Positions 35,646 to 43,910 of a DNA stretch of 64,000 nt are shown one piece after another. Position 1 is the stretch's first letter. Every line of letters starts with the position of its first letter. Under the pieces are notes generated by a model, which did not search any database, was not told where the DNA came from, and saw only the letters and a list, made by a program, of their open reading frames with translations. Source of the stretch: Flavobacterium sp. KMS (GTDB taxonomy: Bacteria > Bacteroidota > Bacteroidia > Flavobacteriales > Flavobacteriaceae); the NCBI RefSeq assembly GCF_000813005.1, contig NZ_JSYP01000024.1:124001-188000 (forward strand), read 5' to 3'. Both the position numbers and the translations under genes were made by a program.

Positions 35646-36386
35646 ATGAAAAAAAACGCAGACTTAATCGCAGACAATATTAGTAATCTTACTCGTTTAT
35701 GGAAAACAGTAGGAACACCTTTTCAATCGAACCATAAAAAAGATACTTACGAATATTGCAAAATAGAAAACTCAGGTTGGCCAAACAAATTGTGGTTTAA
35801 TCAAGACCTTACATCAGATAGTGCCGAAAAAGCAATTGAAACATTACAATCCAATCCTAATTTGGTTATTCCGTATTGGGATATTTACGGAACAAATTCT
35901 AATGAAATCTTGGAAGCTAAAGGTTTGATAAAGAAAACCGAACAAGTAGCAATGGCATTAAAACTAGACAAACCATTTGAACTACAAAACATACTAGAAT
36001 TTAAACGTATTTGGAATAGCGAAGATGCTAAAATCTGGTCTGATTTATATCCAAATGCATTTGGTTATGTGATTAGCAAAGAGATACTAATTCATAATTA
36101 CAACGAAGTACAATTTCATTTAGTTACTTACCAAAACCAGCCAATAGGCACTTTTATGTTATTCCAAACCGAAAATAACGTCGGAATCCATGGCGTGGGC
36201 GTAATTCCAGAAATGAGAAGAAAAGGCTTCGCCGAAGAAATCATGAAATATGCTCTTAATCTTTCGATAGATTTAAAAGCCGAATATGCATTACTACAAG
36301 CATCCGTAATGAGAAAAGGCATCTACACTAAACTTGGCTTTGAAGACTTGTTTATTATAAAAAATTACATTTTAAAAAGTGAATAA
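35646..36386 (+). CDS. GNAT-family N-acetyltransferase
   Basis: 246 residues. The C-terminal half holds the acetyl-CoA binding core: YQNQPIGTFMLF, VGIHGVGVIPEMRRKGFAEE (the R-x-x-G-x-A phosphate-binding loop) and ALLQASVMRKGIYTKLGFED. The N-terminal half of about 110 residues is family-specific and has no recognised domain. It would transfer an acetyl group from acetyl-CoA to an amine; the substrate is unknown. A TATCTTTG promoter-like box lies at 35609-35616, 29 bases before the start. Confidence 0.85.
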   Translation: MKKNADLIADNISNLTRLWKTVGTPFQSNHKKDTYEYCKIENSGWPNKLWFNQDLTSDSAEKAIETLQSNPNLVIPYWDIYGTNSNEILEAKGLIKKTEQVAMALKLDKPFELQNILEFKRIWNSEDAKIWSDLYPNAFGYVISKEILIHNYNEVQFHLVTYQNQPIGTFMLFQTENNVGIHGVGVIPEMRRKGFAEEIMKYALNLSIDLKAEYALLQASVMRKGIYTKLGFEDLFIIKNYILKSE

Positions 36387-36390
36387 AAAT

Positions 36391-36780
36391 TTTAAACCAT
36401 TAAGTGATTAAGAAAATTAACCGCAAAAAACACAATCCCGACGCTTCGGGATACGCAAAGACTGCTAAGTTTTTGACAATCTAATTCTCATAATATTGTC
36501 TTTCTGAGGAACAGCAGCATCTCCACCAGAAACTCCATAATCTATGTCGAGCTACTAGCGGAGACCCTTCCTACGTCAGGGTGACAAAAATGAGAGTAAA
36601 TGTCTGTGAAAAGATAAAAAAATCCTTCTAATCCTTTTAATCTGTGGCATTAAACTTAACTTTCCTTAATCTCTTAATGGTAAAAAAAATCCGTTTAATC
36701 CGCGTTCCATTCATCGTAATCCTCCTAATCAGTAACACAAAAAACTTAACTTTCCTTAATATCTTAATGGTTAAATAACC
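36391..36780. repeat. Complex intergenic repeat block in the 36387-36904 gap
   Basis: Outer inverted words TTTAAACCATTAAG (36391-36404) and CTTAATGGTTAAA (36763-36775). Inside are an 8-bp hairpin ATCCCGACGCTTCGGGAT near 36435, a reversed copy of the 27-base element (36561-36587, GAGACCCTTCCT then CGTCAGGGTGACAA), and a direct repeat AACTTAACTTTCCTTAAT at 36653-36670 and 36743-36760. No gene is seen; the last 120 bases before the DoxX gene are unremarkable. Confidence 0.75.
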
Positions 36781-36904
36781 TTAATAGTATAAAAAAGCGA
36801 TTGTCGCATACGCCCCTAAATTAGTCGTAAATGCGTATTTAATCAAAAAAAGAACAACTGTAAGTTTGTATAAGTAATTAATAACCACTTAAAAAACTAA
36901 CAAA

Positions 36905-37282
36905 ATGAAATCAACAAAAATTATTTTCTGGATAACAACCATTATCATTTTCCTATTCGAAGGAGTTATGCCAGCCTTTACTTCTCAAACTGAAGTAGCA
37001 AAAGAAGGAATCAGACATTTAGGTTATCCCGAATACTTCGGAAACGCATTGGTAGTATTTAAAATCGTTGGCGTATTATTATTAGTAATCCCTACAATTC
37101 CTAATCGTGTTAAAGAATGGGCTTATGCAGGTTTTGCATTCGACTTCATATTTGCTTCAATTAGTCATTGTGCTGTCGATGGAATTGGCTTTCTAACATT
37201 CTTCCCATTAATTTTTCTAGCGATATTAGTAATCTCATACATCAGCTATCATAAATTATTGAATTACAAAGCGTCAATTTAA
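36905..37282 (+). CDS. DoxX-like membrane protein
   Basis: 125 residues, four membrane helices (about 6-24, 45-64, 72-92, 97-117). The pattern HLGYPEYFGNALVVFKIVGV followed by RVKEWAYAGFAFDFIFASIS and HCAVDG is typical of the DoxX-like (DoxX_2) group. Function is unknown; members are linked to redox or stress roles. It stands alone in a repeat-rich area. Confidence 0.8.
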   Translation: MKSTKIIFWITTIIIFLFEGVMPAFTSQTEVAKEGIRHLGYPEYFGNALVVFKIVGVLLLVIPTIPNRVKEWAYAGFAFDFIFASISHCAVDGIGFLTFFPLIFLAILVISYISYHKLLNYKASI

Positions 37283-37315
37283 ATCCATAAATCTATACTA
37301 ACTTAAATTGTCTAT

Positions 37316-37447
37316 AAAGGAATACGGATGATACGGATTTACAAAAGTAAAAACGCAGATTAAAAACGGATTTTTAAAAATAATAAATGGAAAATCCGTT
37401 TAATCTGTGTTTTCGCGATAGCGAATCTGTTTAATCCGCGTTCCTTT
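37316..37447. repeat. Long inverted repeat (GCGGAT-type family), diverged copy
   Basis: Outer arms AAAGGAA (37316-37322) and TTCCTTT (37441-37447) continue imperfectly inward (ACGGATGATACGGATT against AATCTGTTTAATCCGCGT). Inner arms 37350-37374 and 37391-37414 are built on AAAACGCAGATTAAAAACGG and its complement. It is related to the elements at 15073 and 23020, but more decayed. Confidence 0.75.
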
Positions 37448-37547
37448 CGCAAAGAATTAGATAGAATTAAAACCAGACTAATATTTTAATATATACATCA
37501 AAAATAAACTAACAATCAATACGTTATAGTTTAAAATCAGAAAACCC

Positions 37548-37757
37548 ATGATAGAAGTTTTCAAAACAAATGTTCAAGAAGTAGAGCAATCCCAAATGAT
37601 TGTTGCAAAACTTCTTGAGCATTTCCCTAATGGCAATATAAACTTTGACTTAGAAGATTGTGATAAAATTTTGCGTATTCATGATCTGAAGATTTCAAAT
37701 AAAAAAATAATCGAACTACTTAATTCGTATGGGTATCATTGCGAGGTACTTCCGTGA
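37548..37757 (+). CDS. Small HMA-like protein without a metal motif
   Basis: 69 residues, beta-alpha-beta-beta-alpha-beta pattern of the heavy-metal-associated fold (IEVFKTNVQEVEQSQMIVAK, INFDLEDCDKILRIHD, KKIIELLNSYGYHCEVLP). The CxxC metal site of copper chaperones is missing, so a metal-transfer role is unlikely. Function unknown. Start at ATG 37548. Confidence 0.65.
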   Translation: MIEVFKTNVQEVEQSQMIVAKLLEHFPNGNINFDLEDCDKILRIHDLKISNKKIIELLNSYGYHCEVLP

Positions 37758-37849
37758 TAAAACAAACTCACAAATAACTGATTTTTAATACCTTAAAAAC
37801 ATTAAAAAGTGTAATTTTATTCTATTATTAAACTTAAAATTATAGAAAG

Positions 37850-38236
37850 ATGGAAATCCCAACAACACATCAAGCTGTAATGCCTTATTTAATGCTAAAG
37901 GGAGCTTTAAAATTTATAGACTTTACAAAAAATGTTTTTGATGCACAACTAATAACAAGTATGCATAAACTACATGAAGATGGAGAAACAATAAGACACT
38001 CAGAAATAACAATTGACGGAAGCACAATAATGTTTACCGATGCAACAGAGCAATGGAAACCTCAACCAGCGAACTTATTTGTTTATGTAGACAATGCCGA
38101 TGAAACCTATAAAAAAGCTCTAGCTAATGGCGCCACAACACTTATGGAATTAAGTAATCAGGATTATGGCAGAACCTGTGGTGTAACCGACCCTTTTGGT
38201 AATGTATGGTGGATAACATCATCTGTAAATAGATAA
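37850..38236 (+). CDS. VOC-family protein (PhnB-like)
   Basis: 128 residues. The N-terminus HQAVMPYLMLKGALKFIDFT and the central TIDGSTIMFTDATEQW and the C-terminal CGVTDPFGNVWWITS follow the PhnB/YqjC-type VOC domain. It lacks evidence for a defined substrate. It begins a run of same-strand genes reaching 41259 (DinB-like, membrane protein, hydrolase, SRPBCC, YdeI-like). Confidence 0.82.
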   Translation: MEIPTTHQAVMPYLMLKGALKFIDFTKNVFDAQLITSMHKLHEDGETIRHSEITIDGSTIMFTDATEQWKPQPANLFVYVDNADETYKKALANGATTLMELSNQDYGRTCGVTDPFGNVWWITSSVNR

Positions 38237-38264
38237 TAAACACAACCTTTAATTAATCAATAAA

Positions 38265-38774
38265 ATGAAAACATTACTCCAAAAAAAAATCACTGAAACA
38301 TTTGAGCAGCTCTACAAAATACTTTCTTCACTTTCAGAAACGGAGCTAAACACCGTTCCTTATGAAGGAAGCTGGACAGCAGGGCAAGTACTACAACACC
38401 TCATCCTGGCGAGTTCTGGTTATCCTGAAATGTGCAGTGGTCCAACAGAAAAAACAACTCGTGAACCCGACGAAAAAGTAAAAGATATAGCAGCTCTTTT
38501 TCTAAACTTCACCATAAAAATGCAAGCTCCAGAATTCATAATACCATTGGATAAAAAATACAATAAAAATTCGCTAACTTTATCTCTGCAAAAAATAGAA
38601 GAAGAATTATTGCATGTATCCGACACTTATGATTTAACTTTAACATGTCTCAATTCTGAAATTCCAACATTTGGGAAATTCACAATTTATGAATGGATTA
38701 ATTTTTCTCTTATTCATATACAAAGACATATAAAACAATTAAATACTATTTGTCAGGAAGTAACAAGACAGTAA
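38265..38774 (+). CDS. DinB-like protein
   Basis: 169 residues of four-helix DinB/YfiT fold. Metal-site histidines are recognisable: H46 of QVLQHLILA and the C-terminal H of SLIHIQRHIKQL with its H-x-x-x-H spacing. Family members use divalent metal and act in thiol transfer (bacillithiol/mycothiol) or have no known activity; no specific role is predicted. It follows the VOC gene by 28 bases. Confidence 0.75.
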   Translation: MKTLLQKKITETFEQLYKILSSLSETELNTVPYEGSWTAGQVLQHLILASSGYPEMCSGPTEKTTREPDEKVKDIAALFLNFTIKMQAPEFIIPLDKKYNKNSLTLSLQKIEEELLHVSDTYDLTLTCLNSEIPTFGKFTIYEWINFSLIHIQRHIKQLNTICQEVTRQ

Positions 38775-38818
38775 GTTTACCAATTAATTTTAAGCACTAA
38801 ACATAAACAATCATCTAC

Positions 38819-39292
38819 ATGAAATCAAAAGTTGGAACAATTTTATTATCAGGTTTAGTTGCTGGCACATTGGATATTATAACCCCTATTCTTATTTATG
38901 CCGTTATTTTACAAAAAACTACTGCTCTTAAAATTTTACAATCTATTGCTAGTGGTGTTTTTAAACAAGATGCCTACTCGGGCGACACAAAAATGGCATT
39001 TTACGGACTCGCATTTCATTTTATAATTGCGACCATATTTGCTTTATTCTATTTTAAAATTTATCCACACGTTTCGTTTTTAAAAAACAATACTATAATC
39101 TCAGGAGTACTATATGGAATTTTTGTTTGGATTATAATGAACCTAGTTGTTCTGCCAATTGTTTTTCCAATACTACCTGCCAAAAGTTTAGATTTTCCGC
39201 TACTATTATCAATCCTAATATTGATTTTTTGCATCGGGATTCCTATTGCATACATTACAAAAAAATACTACACATACACATCAAATAGGTGA
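38819..39292 (+). CDS. Inner-membrane protein of unknown function (YagU/DUF1440-like)
   Basis: 157 residues, four membrane helices (about 7-28, 60-82, 92-112, 122-146). The opening GLVAGTLDIITPILIY and AFYGLAFHFIIATIFALFYF resemble YagU/DUF1440-type inner-membrane proteins, but the match is tentative. It lies in a run of small stress-type genes. Confidence 0.6.
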   Translation: MKSKVGTILLSGLVAGTLDIITPILIYAVILQKTTALKILQSIASGVFKQDAYSGDTKMAFYGLAFHFIIATIFALFYFKIYPHVSFLKNNTIISGVLYGIFVWIIMNLVVLPIVFPILPAKSLDFPLLLSILILIFCIGIPIAYITKKYYTYTSNR

Positions 39293-39360
39293 TTAAAATA
39301 AAGTCCCAATGAGATAAAACCTATGCATTAAAAAAATTGATTTAACTAAAAATTATTATC

Positions 39361-40056
39361 ATGGCAACAAAAGATTTAAACATTGTATTGGTTCATGGAG
39401 CATGGGGCGATGGCTCACATTGGCAACATATTATTCCTGCTTTGCATAAAGAAGGATACAAAGTGCGAAGCGTACAAAATCCTTTAACATCACTAGATGA
39501 TGATATCCAAAAAACAAAGGATTTAATAGATGCACAGGATGGCAAAGTATTATTAGTAGGACATTCTTATGGAGGTTCTGTAATAAGCGGCGCAGGACAT
39601 CATGACAAAGTAGTAGGTTTGGTTTATATTGCGGCATTTGCACCAGATAAAGGCGAAAGTTTGGGTGGTATATTCGGACGCAGAGAACAACCAGCGGGCG
39701 GAGCAAGTATATATCCTGATAGCAAAGGTTTTTTATGGATTAAATATGATGAATACCATAAAAGTTTCTGTCAGGATTTAAATGAAAAAGATACCCTGAC
39801 TATGGCTTTGGCACAAAAACCTATTCATGGTAGTTGTTTTGGAGCAGAATCTGGAGAACCAGCCTGGAAAACTAAACCAAGTTGGTATCAGGTATCCAAT
39901 AACGATCATATGATTCCTCCTGCAACTCAAATAGAAATGGCAAACAGAATGAATCCTAAAAAAATAATTCATTTAGACGCAAGTCATGCTTCATTGGCTT
40001 CACATCCAAAAGGAGTATTAGAACTAATTCTGGAAGCTGCAAAAGCTGTTGAATAA
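39361..40056 (+). CDS. Alpha/beta hydrolase
   Basis: 231 residues. It starts with the oxyanion-strand pattern VLVHGAWGDGSHW and carries the nucleophile elbow G67-H-S69-Y-G-G. The catalytic histidine is probably in LDASHASLASHP near residue 205, and an aspartate precedes in NDHMIPP. This is the AB_hydrolase fold seen in esterases and hydroxynitrile-lyase-like enzymes; no substrate is predictable. Cytoplasmic, no signal peptide. Confidence 0.85.
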   Translation: MATKDLNIVLVHGAWGDGSHWQHIIPALHKEGYKVRSVQNPLTSLDDDIQKTKDLIDAQDGKVLLVGHSYGGSVISGAGHHDKVVGLVYIAAFAPDKGESLGGIFGRREQPAGGASIYPDSKGFLWIKYDEYHKSFCQDLNEKDTLTMALAQKPIHGSCFGAESGEPAWKTKPSWYQVSNNDHMIPPATQIEMANRMNPKKIIHLDASHASLASHPKGVLELILEAAKAVE

Positions 40057-40115
40057 ATAACAGTTCTTTATTTTACTTAAGTAAATAATTAACCTGTTAG
40101 AATAGAGTTTCTGTT

Positions 40116-40200
40116 AACACATAGTAACATAGCTTAAATAACATGACAAAGATGTCTTCTAGGATTCATCTTAAGTTATAAATTTATGTCACTATGTGTT
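40116..40200. repeat. Inverted repeat (TTAACACATAGAAACATAG family), second copy
   Basis: Arms 40116-40131 and 40185-40200 (AACACATAGTAACATA with one mismatch in the complement) enclose 53 bases in the gap before the SRPBCC gene. Same words as the element at 11891-12032. Confidence 0.75.
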
Positions 40201-40239
40201 GATTTTTTTATACACCCAACAAGTTAAAATAAAATAATC

Positions 40240-40695
40240 ATGGCAAATCAATTAACAGTTAACAATAGTATCGAGATAAATGCTCCTGCTCATAAAGTAT
40301 GGGATGCATTGACAAATCCTGAGAAAACAAAAGTTTATATGTTTGGTTGCGAAGCTTTGTCTGATTGGGAAATAGGAAGCGAACTTCTTTGGCAAGCCAA
40401 TTACGAAGGTCAGGACTTAGTTTTTGTAAAAGGGCATATTGTAAGCATCGAGCCTAATAAAAAACTTATTTATTCTACATTTGACCCAAATTCTACTATT
40501 CCCGATATTCCAGAAAATTATCTAAATGTAACCTATGAATTGGCGGATAATAACGGAAAAACAATTTTGAATGTTTCTCAAGGCGATTACTCAACTGTGG
40601 CAGATGGACAAAGAAGATATTGCGAGGCTTTAAATAATGGAGAAGGTTGGAATCCGATTTTGGTAGAAATAAAAAAACTAATAGAAGAAAATTAA
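40240..40695 (+). CDS. SRPBCC (AHSA1-like) protein
   Basis: 151 residues of the START/Bet v1-like fold: SIEINAPAHKVWDALTNPEK, SELLWQANYEGQ, VKGHIVSIEPNKKLIYSTF and the long C-terminal helix NNGEGWNPILVEIKKLIEE. AHSA1-like proteins may bind hydrophobic ligands or act as chaperone modulators. The next gene starts on the base after its stop, so the two are coupled. Confidence 0.82.
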   Translation: MANQLTVNNSIEINAPAHKVWDALTNPEKTKVYMFGCEALSDWEIGSELLWQANYEGQDLVFVKGHIVSIEPNKKLIYSTFDPNSTIPDIPENYLNVTYELADNNGKTILNVSQGDYSTVADGQRRYCEALNNGEGWNPILVEIKKLIEEN

Positions 40696-41259
40696 ATGAA
40701 TCCAATGTTTTTCGAAGATCAATCTGAGTTTAGAAAATGGTTAACTCAAAATCACCTACTCGAAACTGAATTATTGGTTGGTTTTTATAAAGTAAACAGC
40801 AATAAACCTAGCATGACATGGTCACAATCTGTAGATGAAGCACTTTGCTTTGGCTGGATTGATGGCGTTCGCAGATCTGTTGATGCCGATAGTTATTCCA
40901 TACGTTTTACACCCAGAAAAGCTACAAGTATTTGGAGTGCTATAAATATTAAAAAGGTCGAAGATTTAACCGAGCAAGGATTAATGCAACCCGCAGGAAT
41001 TGCTAGTTTTAAATTACGAAAAGAAGATAAATCCAGAATTTATACGCACGAAATCGAAGAAGTTCACTTTTCTGATGAATTTGAGGAAATTTTTAAAACC
41101 AATGAAAAAGCTTGGAATTTCTTTCAGGCACTTGCACCTTCTTATAAAAAAGTTTCAAAAAACTGGGTTATGAGTGCAAAACAAGAAACTACAAGAATAA
41201 AGCGCCTAAACGAACTTATTGCCGATAGCGCACAATCTAAAAATAAATGGAAATATTAA
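40696..41259 (+). CDS. YdeI/OmpD-associated family protein
   Basis: 187 residues. Family landmarks: FRKWLTQNHLLETELLVGFY, SMTWSQSVDEALCFGWIDGV, SIRFTPRKATSIWSAINIKK and a C-terminal helical region (WVMSAKQETTRIKRLNELI). The family is often annotated as bacteriocin-protection or OmpD-associated, without solid biochemistry. Start ATG directly after the stop of the SRPBCC gene. Confidence 0.82.
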   Translation: MNPMFFEDQSEFRKWLTQNHLLETELLVGFYKVNSNKPSMTWSQSVDEALCFGWIDGVRRSVDADSYSIRFTPRKATSIWSAINIKKVEDLTEQGLMQPAGIASFKLRKEDKSRIYTHEIEEVHFSDEFEEIFKTNEKAWNFFQALAPSYKKVSKNWVMSAKQETTRIKRLNELIADSAQSKNKWKY

Positions 41260-41298
41260 TCGCCAAAGCAAAACCACTTATTAAATTGTATAACTCAA

Positions 41299-41372
41299 AA
41301 CCATTTAAGTCATTTAAGAAAATATAAGCTTTAAATACTTCTCTTAAATGAACTTACATAACTTACATGGTT
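41299..41372. repeat. Inverted repeat of the AACCATTTAAG family
   Basis: Left AACCATTTAAGTCATTTAAG (41299-41318), right CTTAAATGAACTTACATAAC plus TTACATGGTT (41343-41372), imperfect. Relatives are at 36391 and 43768. Confidence 0.65.
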
Positions 41373-41439
41373 TCTTTTATTAAAAGTTCATGGTTTTAAT
41401 AAATTACTATTTAGCCATATAACACAAACCATTTATTCT

Positions 41440-41447
41440 TACTTTTG
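41440..41447 (+). promoter_or_regulatory. Candidate -7 element for the AraC gene at 41475
   Basis: TACTTTTG matches TAnnTTTG, 27 bases before the ATG. The -33 element is weak. Confidence 0.35.
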
Positions 41448-41474
41448 GTTAGAATGAAAATTATAAGAAGCTAA

Positions 41475-42266
41475 ATGATTGATATAAAAAAATTTGACAA
41501 TACTATTGGTTTAGAGAAACCGAGACGAGTTTTAAAATATGTTTTAATCTTTTGTATTTCGGGTTCGGTGACTATTTCTGTAGATGAAAATGAATTTGAG
41601 TTAACAGAAAATACCGTTCTTACCATTACCTCAGGACAAATTCATTATTTTAAAAACATTCATAATGCCAAAGGAATTGTTCTTGAATTTACTTATGATT
41701 ACTTCTGTAAAAATGATAATGACATCGAATTAATTTTTCATAATGGTTTGTTTTGCCACTTTGCAATGAACGAAGTTATTCCTGTAGATAATAGTGAAAC
41801 CATATTACAAGAATTGCAATTAATAGAAAACGAATTAGCCGAAACTCCCTATCAATATCTAATTTCTACACACAGCCGAATTGAGTTGATTTTGATAGAA
41901 ATAAATCGTTCTAAAATAAATCGTGGTGACGAAATTTATAAACCCGATGCTTTATTTCTTACCTTTCTGGAAACAATACTTAAAAACTTCGAGAAAAACT
42001 TATCAGTAAACGAAATTGCCACTTTACTTGGTACTACAGAATCTAAGCTAAATGAACTCTCGAAACTTCATACTAACAAAACAGCACAGAATGTAATTTT
42101 TGGGCTAATCATATCCGAAGCAAAACGACTTTTTACCTACGAGAAATTATCGGTAAAAGAAGTTGCCTATATGTTAGGCTTCAACGATCCTTTTTACTTC
42201 TCTAATTTTTTCAAAAAACACACCAAAATTGCTCCTAAATCATATAAAGAAAAAGTCATGATCTAA
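41475..42266 (+). CDS. AraC-family transcriptional regulator
   Basis: 263 residues. N-terminal cupin-like sensor (VLIFCISGSVTISVDENEFE, NTVLTITSGQIHYFKN) and C-terminal AraC DNA-binding region with LSVNEIATLLGTTESKLNEL and LSVKEVAYMLGFNDPFYFSN followed by KHTKIAPKSYKEK. It is followed by a DoxX-like and a cupin gene on the same strand (92 and 24 bases apart), probably its regulon. Confidence 0.87.
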   Translation: MIDIKKFDNTIGLEKPRRVLKYVLIFCISGSVTISVDENEFELTENTVLTITSGQIHYFKNIHNAKGIVLEFTYDYFCKNDNDIELIFHNGLFCHFAMNEVIPVDNSETILQELQLIENELAETPYQYLISTHSRIELILIEINRSKINRGDEIYKPDALFLTFLETILKNFEKNLSVNEIATLLGTTESKLNELSKLHTNKTAQNVIFGLIISEAKRLFTYEKLSVKEVAYMLGFNDPFYFSNFFKKHTKIAPKSYKEKVMI

Positions 42267-42357
42267 TAAGTACATGCTTTTTCTAATATTCTCTATTCTT
42301 TAGCGAATAACCATATCGCACCTTTGTCCTGATAATAATTACTAATAAAAAAAGTAA

Positions 42358-42786
42358 ATGAAAAAACATCAGGACACAGCAACTTTACTATTACGTATTG
42401 CGCTAGCAATTGGCTTTTTATCGGCAGTTTCCAGCCGTTTAGGTTTATGGGGAGAATACTCTTCGGGATGGCAAAACTTTATTGCCTATACTGAGAAAGT
42501 AAATTCTTTTGCTCCCAAAAACAGTATTCCACTTATTGCAACACTAAGCACCATCTTAGAAACCCTATTTGCATTACTGCTATTAACAGGCTACAAAACC
42601 CGATTAGCAGCAACTGGAGCAGCAATCCTTACATTATTATTTGCTCTCGCAATGGCTTATTCTTTTGGCATTAAAGATCCATTAGATTATTCGGTCTTGG
42701 CATTTTCTGCAGCCGCATTTCTTTTGGCTACAATGCCACAATACCGTTGGAGTATTGACGAAATACTTCTTAAAAACAAAAACTAG
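42358..42786 (+). CDS. DoxX-family membrane protein
   Basis: 142 residues, four membrane helices. LLLRIALAIGFLSAVSSRLG at the N-terminus and TLSTILETLFALLLLTGYKT in the middle are typical of the DoxX family. Members are of uncertain role (oxidative-stress complexes, quinone-linked electron transfer). It is 24 bases before the cupin gene and likely cotranscribed with it under the AraC regulator. Confidence 0.82.
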   Translation: MKKHQDTATLLLRIALAIGFLSAVSSRLGLWGEYSSGWQNFIAYTEKVNSFAPKNSIPLIATLSTILETLFALLLLTGYKTRLAATGAAILTLLFALAMAYSFGIKDPLDYSVLAFSAAAFLLATMPQYRWSIDEILLKNKN

Positions 42787-42809
42787 CACTAATTTAAACT
42801 ATACACAAA

Positions 42810-43154
42810 ATGAAAAAGCAAATCACAAAAAGCAACGAAACCAATTGGAAACCATTAGTAGAAGAAGGTATAAATACAGATGGTGTTTATGTAAAAATCC
42901 TTCGCTTTGATGACGCTACACAAATACCTCCGACTTTTTTATTAAAATTTGATGCAGGTGCCTCCTACCCTAATCATAGTCATCCTGCTGGCGAAGAAAT
43001 ATATGTCTTAGAAGGCGAAATACGCTTTGGCGCAGACCAATTAAATAGTGGCGATTATTTGTATATGCCACCAGGAAGTACACATTCGGCATTTTCTAAA
43101 AACGGATGCACCATGTTATTTGTCGTACCAGAAGAAGTTGTAATCTTAAAATAA
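42810..43154 (+). CDS. Cupin-domain protein (ChrR-like)
   Basis: 114 residues, single beta-barrel. Cupin motif 1 is present as HSHPAGEEIYVLEGE with metal-binding H, H, E, and motif 2 as YLYMPPGSTHSAF with the third H. This resembles the ChrR-type anti-sigma cupin or small quercetinase-like cupins; the partner is unknown. Part of a short operon with the DoxX gene; a terminator follows. Confidence 0.82.
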   Translation: MKKQITKSNETNWKPLVEEGINTDGVYVKILRFDDATQIPPTFLLKFDAGASYPNHSHPAGEEIYVLEGEIRFGADQLNSGDYLYMPPGSTHSAFSKNGCTMLFVVPEEVVILK

Positions 43155-43176
43155 ACAGTATACATTTTTTAAAACT

Positions 43177-43216
43177 AACCTTCAATATACATATTTTGAA
43201 GGTTTTCTTTTTTATT
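43177..43216 (+). terminator. Intrinsic terminator after the cupin gene
   Basis: 9-bp stem AACCTTCAA (43177-43185) with TTGAAGGTT (43196-43204), 10-base loop, then TTCTTTTTTATT. Confidence 0.8.
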
Positions 43217-43231
43217 TAAACTCTTAACGTA

Positions 43232-43258
43232 TTGATAAATTACATTTGATAAATTACA
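43232..43258 (+). promoter_or_regulatory. Direct repeat TTGATAAATTACA with promoter-like box
   Basis: TTGATAAATTACA occurs at 43232-43244 and 43246-43258 (14-base period), and TACATTTG (43241-43248) matches the -7 consensus, 42 bases before the ATG at 43290. Regulatory role inferred. Confidence 0.35.
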
Positions 43259-43289
43259 GTTTTGATTACCTTTAAAAAAACTAACTCAA

Positions 43290-43724
43290 ATGGAAACACA
43301 ATCCTACAACAATCACATTCGTTATTATAAACCTCATCATTTTGTTTATTATCCCGTATTATTAATATTACTTGTTTTTAGCATCTATTTTTCCTTCACA
43401 ACCGATGACACAATTATCTGGATTTTTATAAGTCTGATATTTGTTATTTTATTAGGATTAGGATTTATGCTACGTCAGCATTATGCATTAACGTTACAAA
43501 ACCGAATCGTAAAACTAGAACTTCGATATCGGTATTTGTCAATAACTGGAAAAAGATTGGAACTTATCGAAGACCAATTAACCGATGAACAAATATTTGC
43601 ATTACGATTTAGTCCAGATAATGAACTTAATTTGTTAATCGAAAAAGCGTTGGATGAAAATCTTTCGGGAAATTCTATCAAAAAATCTATTACCAATTGG
43701 AAAGGTGATTACGAAAGAGTATAG
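43290..43724 (+). CDS. DUF6526 family membrane protein
   Basis: 144 residues. Two membrane helices (about 18-36 and 42-62) after NHIRYYKPHHFVYYPVLLIL, then a soluble C-terminal region LQNRIVKLELRYRYLSITGK, LTDEQIFALRFSPDNELNLL. This is the layout of the uncharacterised DUF6526 family. No function known. Confidence 0.75.
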   Translation: METQSYNNHIRYYKPHHFVYYPVLLILLVFSIYFSFTTDDTIIWIFISLIFVILLGLGFMLRQHYALTLQNRIVKLELRYRYLSITGKRLELIEDQLTDEQIFALRFSPDNELNLLIEKALDENLSGNSIKKSITNWKGDYERV

Positions 43725-43729
43725 TTTTT

Positions 43730-43847
43730 CTCGCAAAAACACCAAGTCGCCAACTTAAAACTATTTAAACCATGTAAGTGATGAAAGTAAATATAAGTGT
43801 GATTAGTCAACTTAAAACTTAACTGAACTTACATCACTTACATGGTT
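43730..43847. repeat. Intergenic repeat block with 16-bp palindrome
   Basis: TTTCTCGCAAAAACACCAAG at about 43727-43747 recurs at 56554 in the form TTTTCTCGCAAAGACGCC. Perfect 16-bp arms AACCATGTAAGTGATG (43768-43783) and CATCACTTACATGGTT (43832-43847) follow. Confidence 0.75.
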
Positions 43848-43910
43848 AACTTTTTGTAACAATTTTAAATTTGTGTAAGCGTCTAATTAAACTTTTATAA
43901 GCATTGGTAT

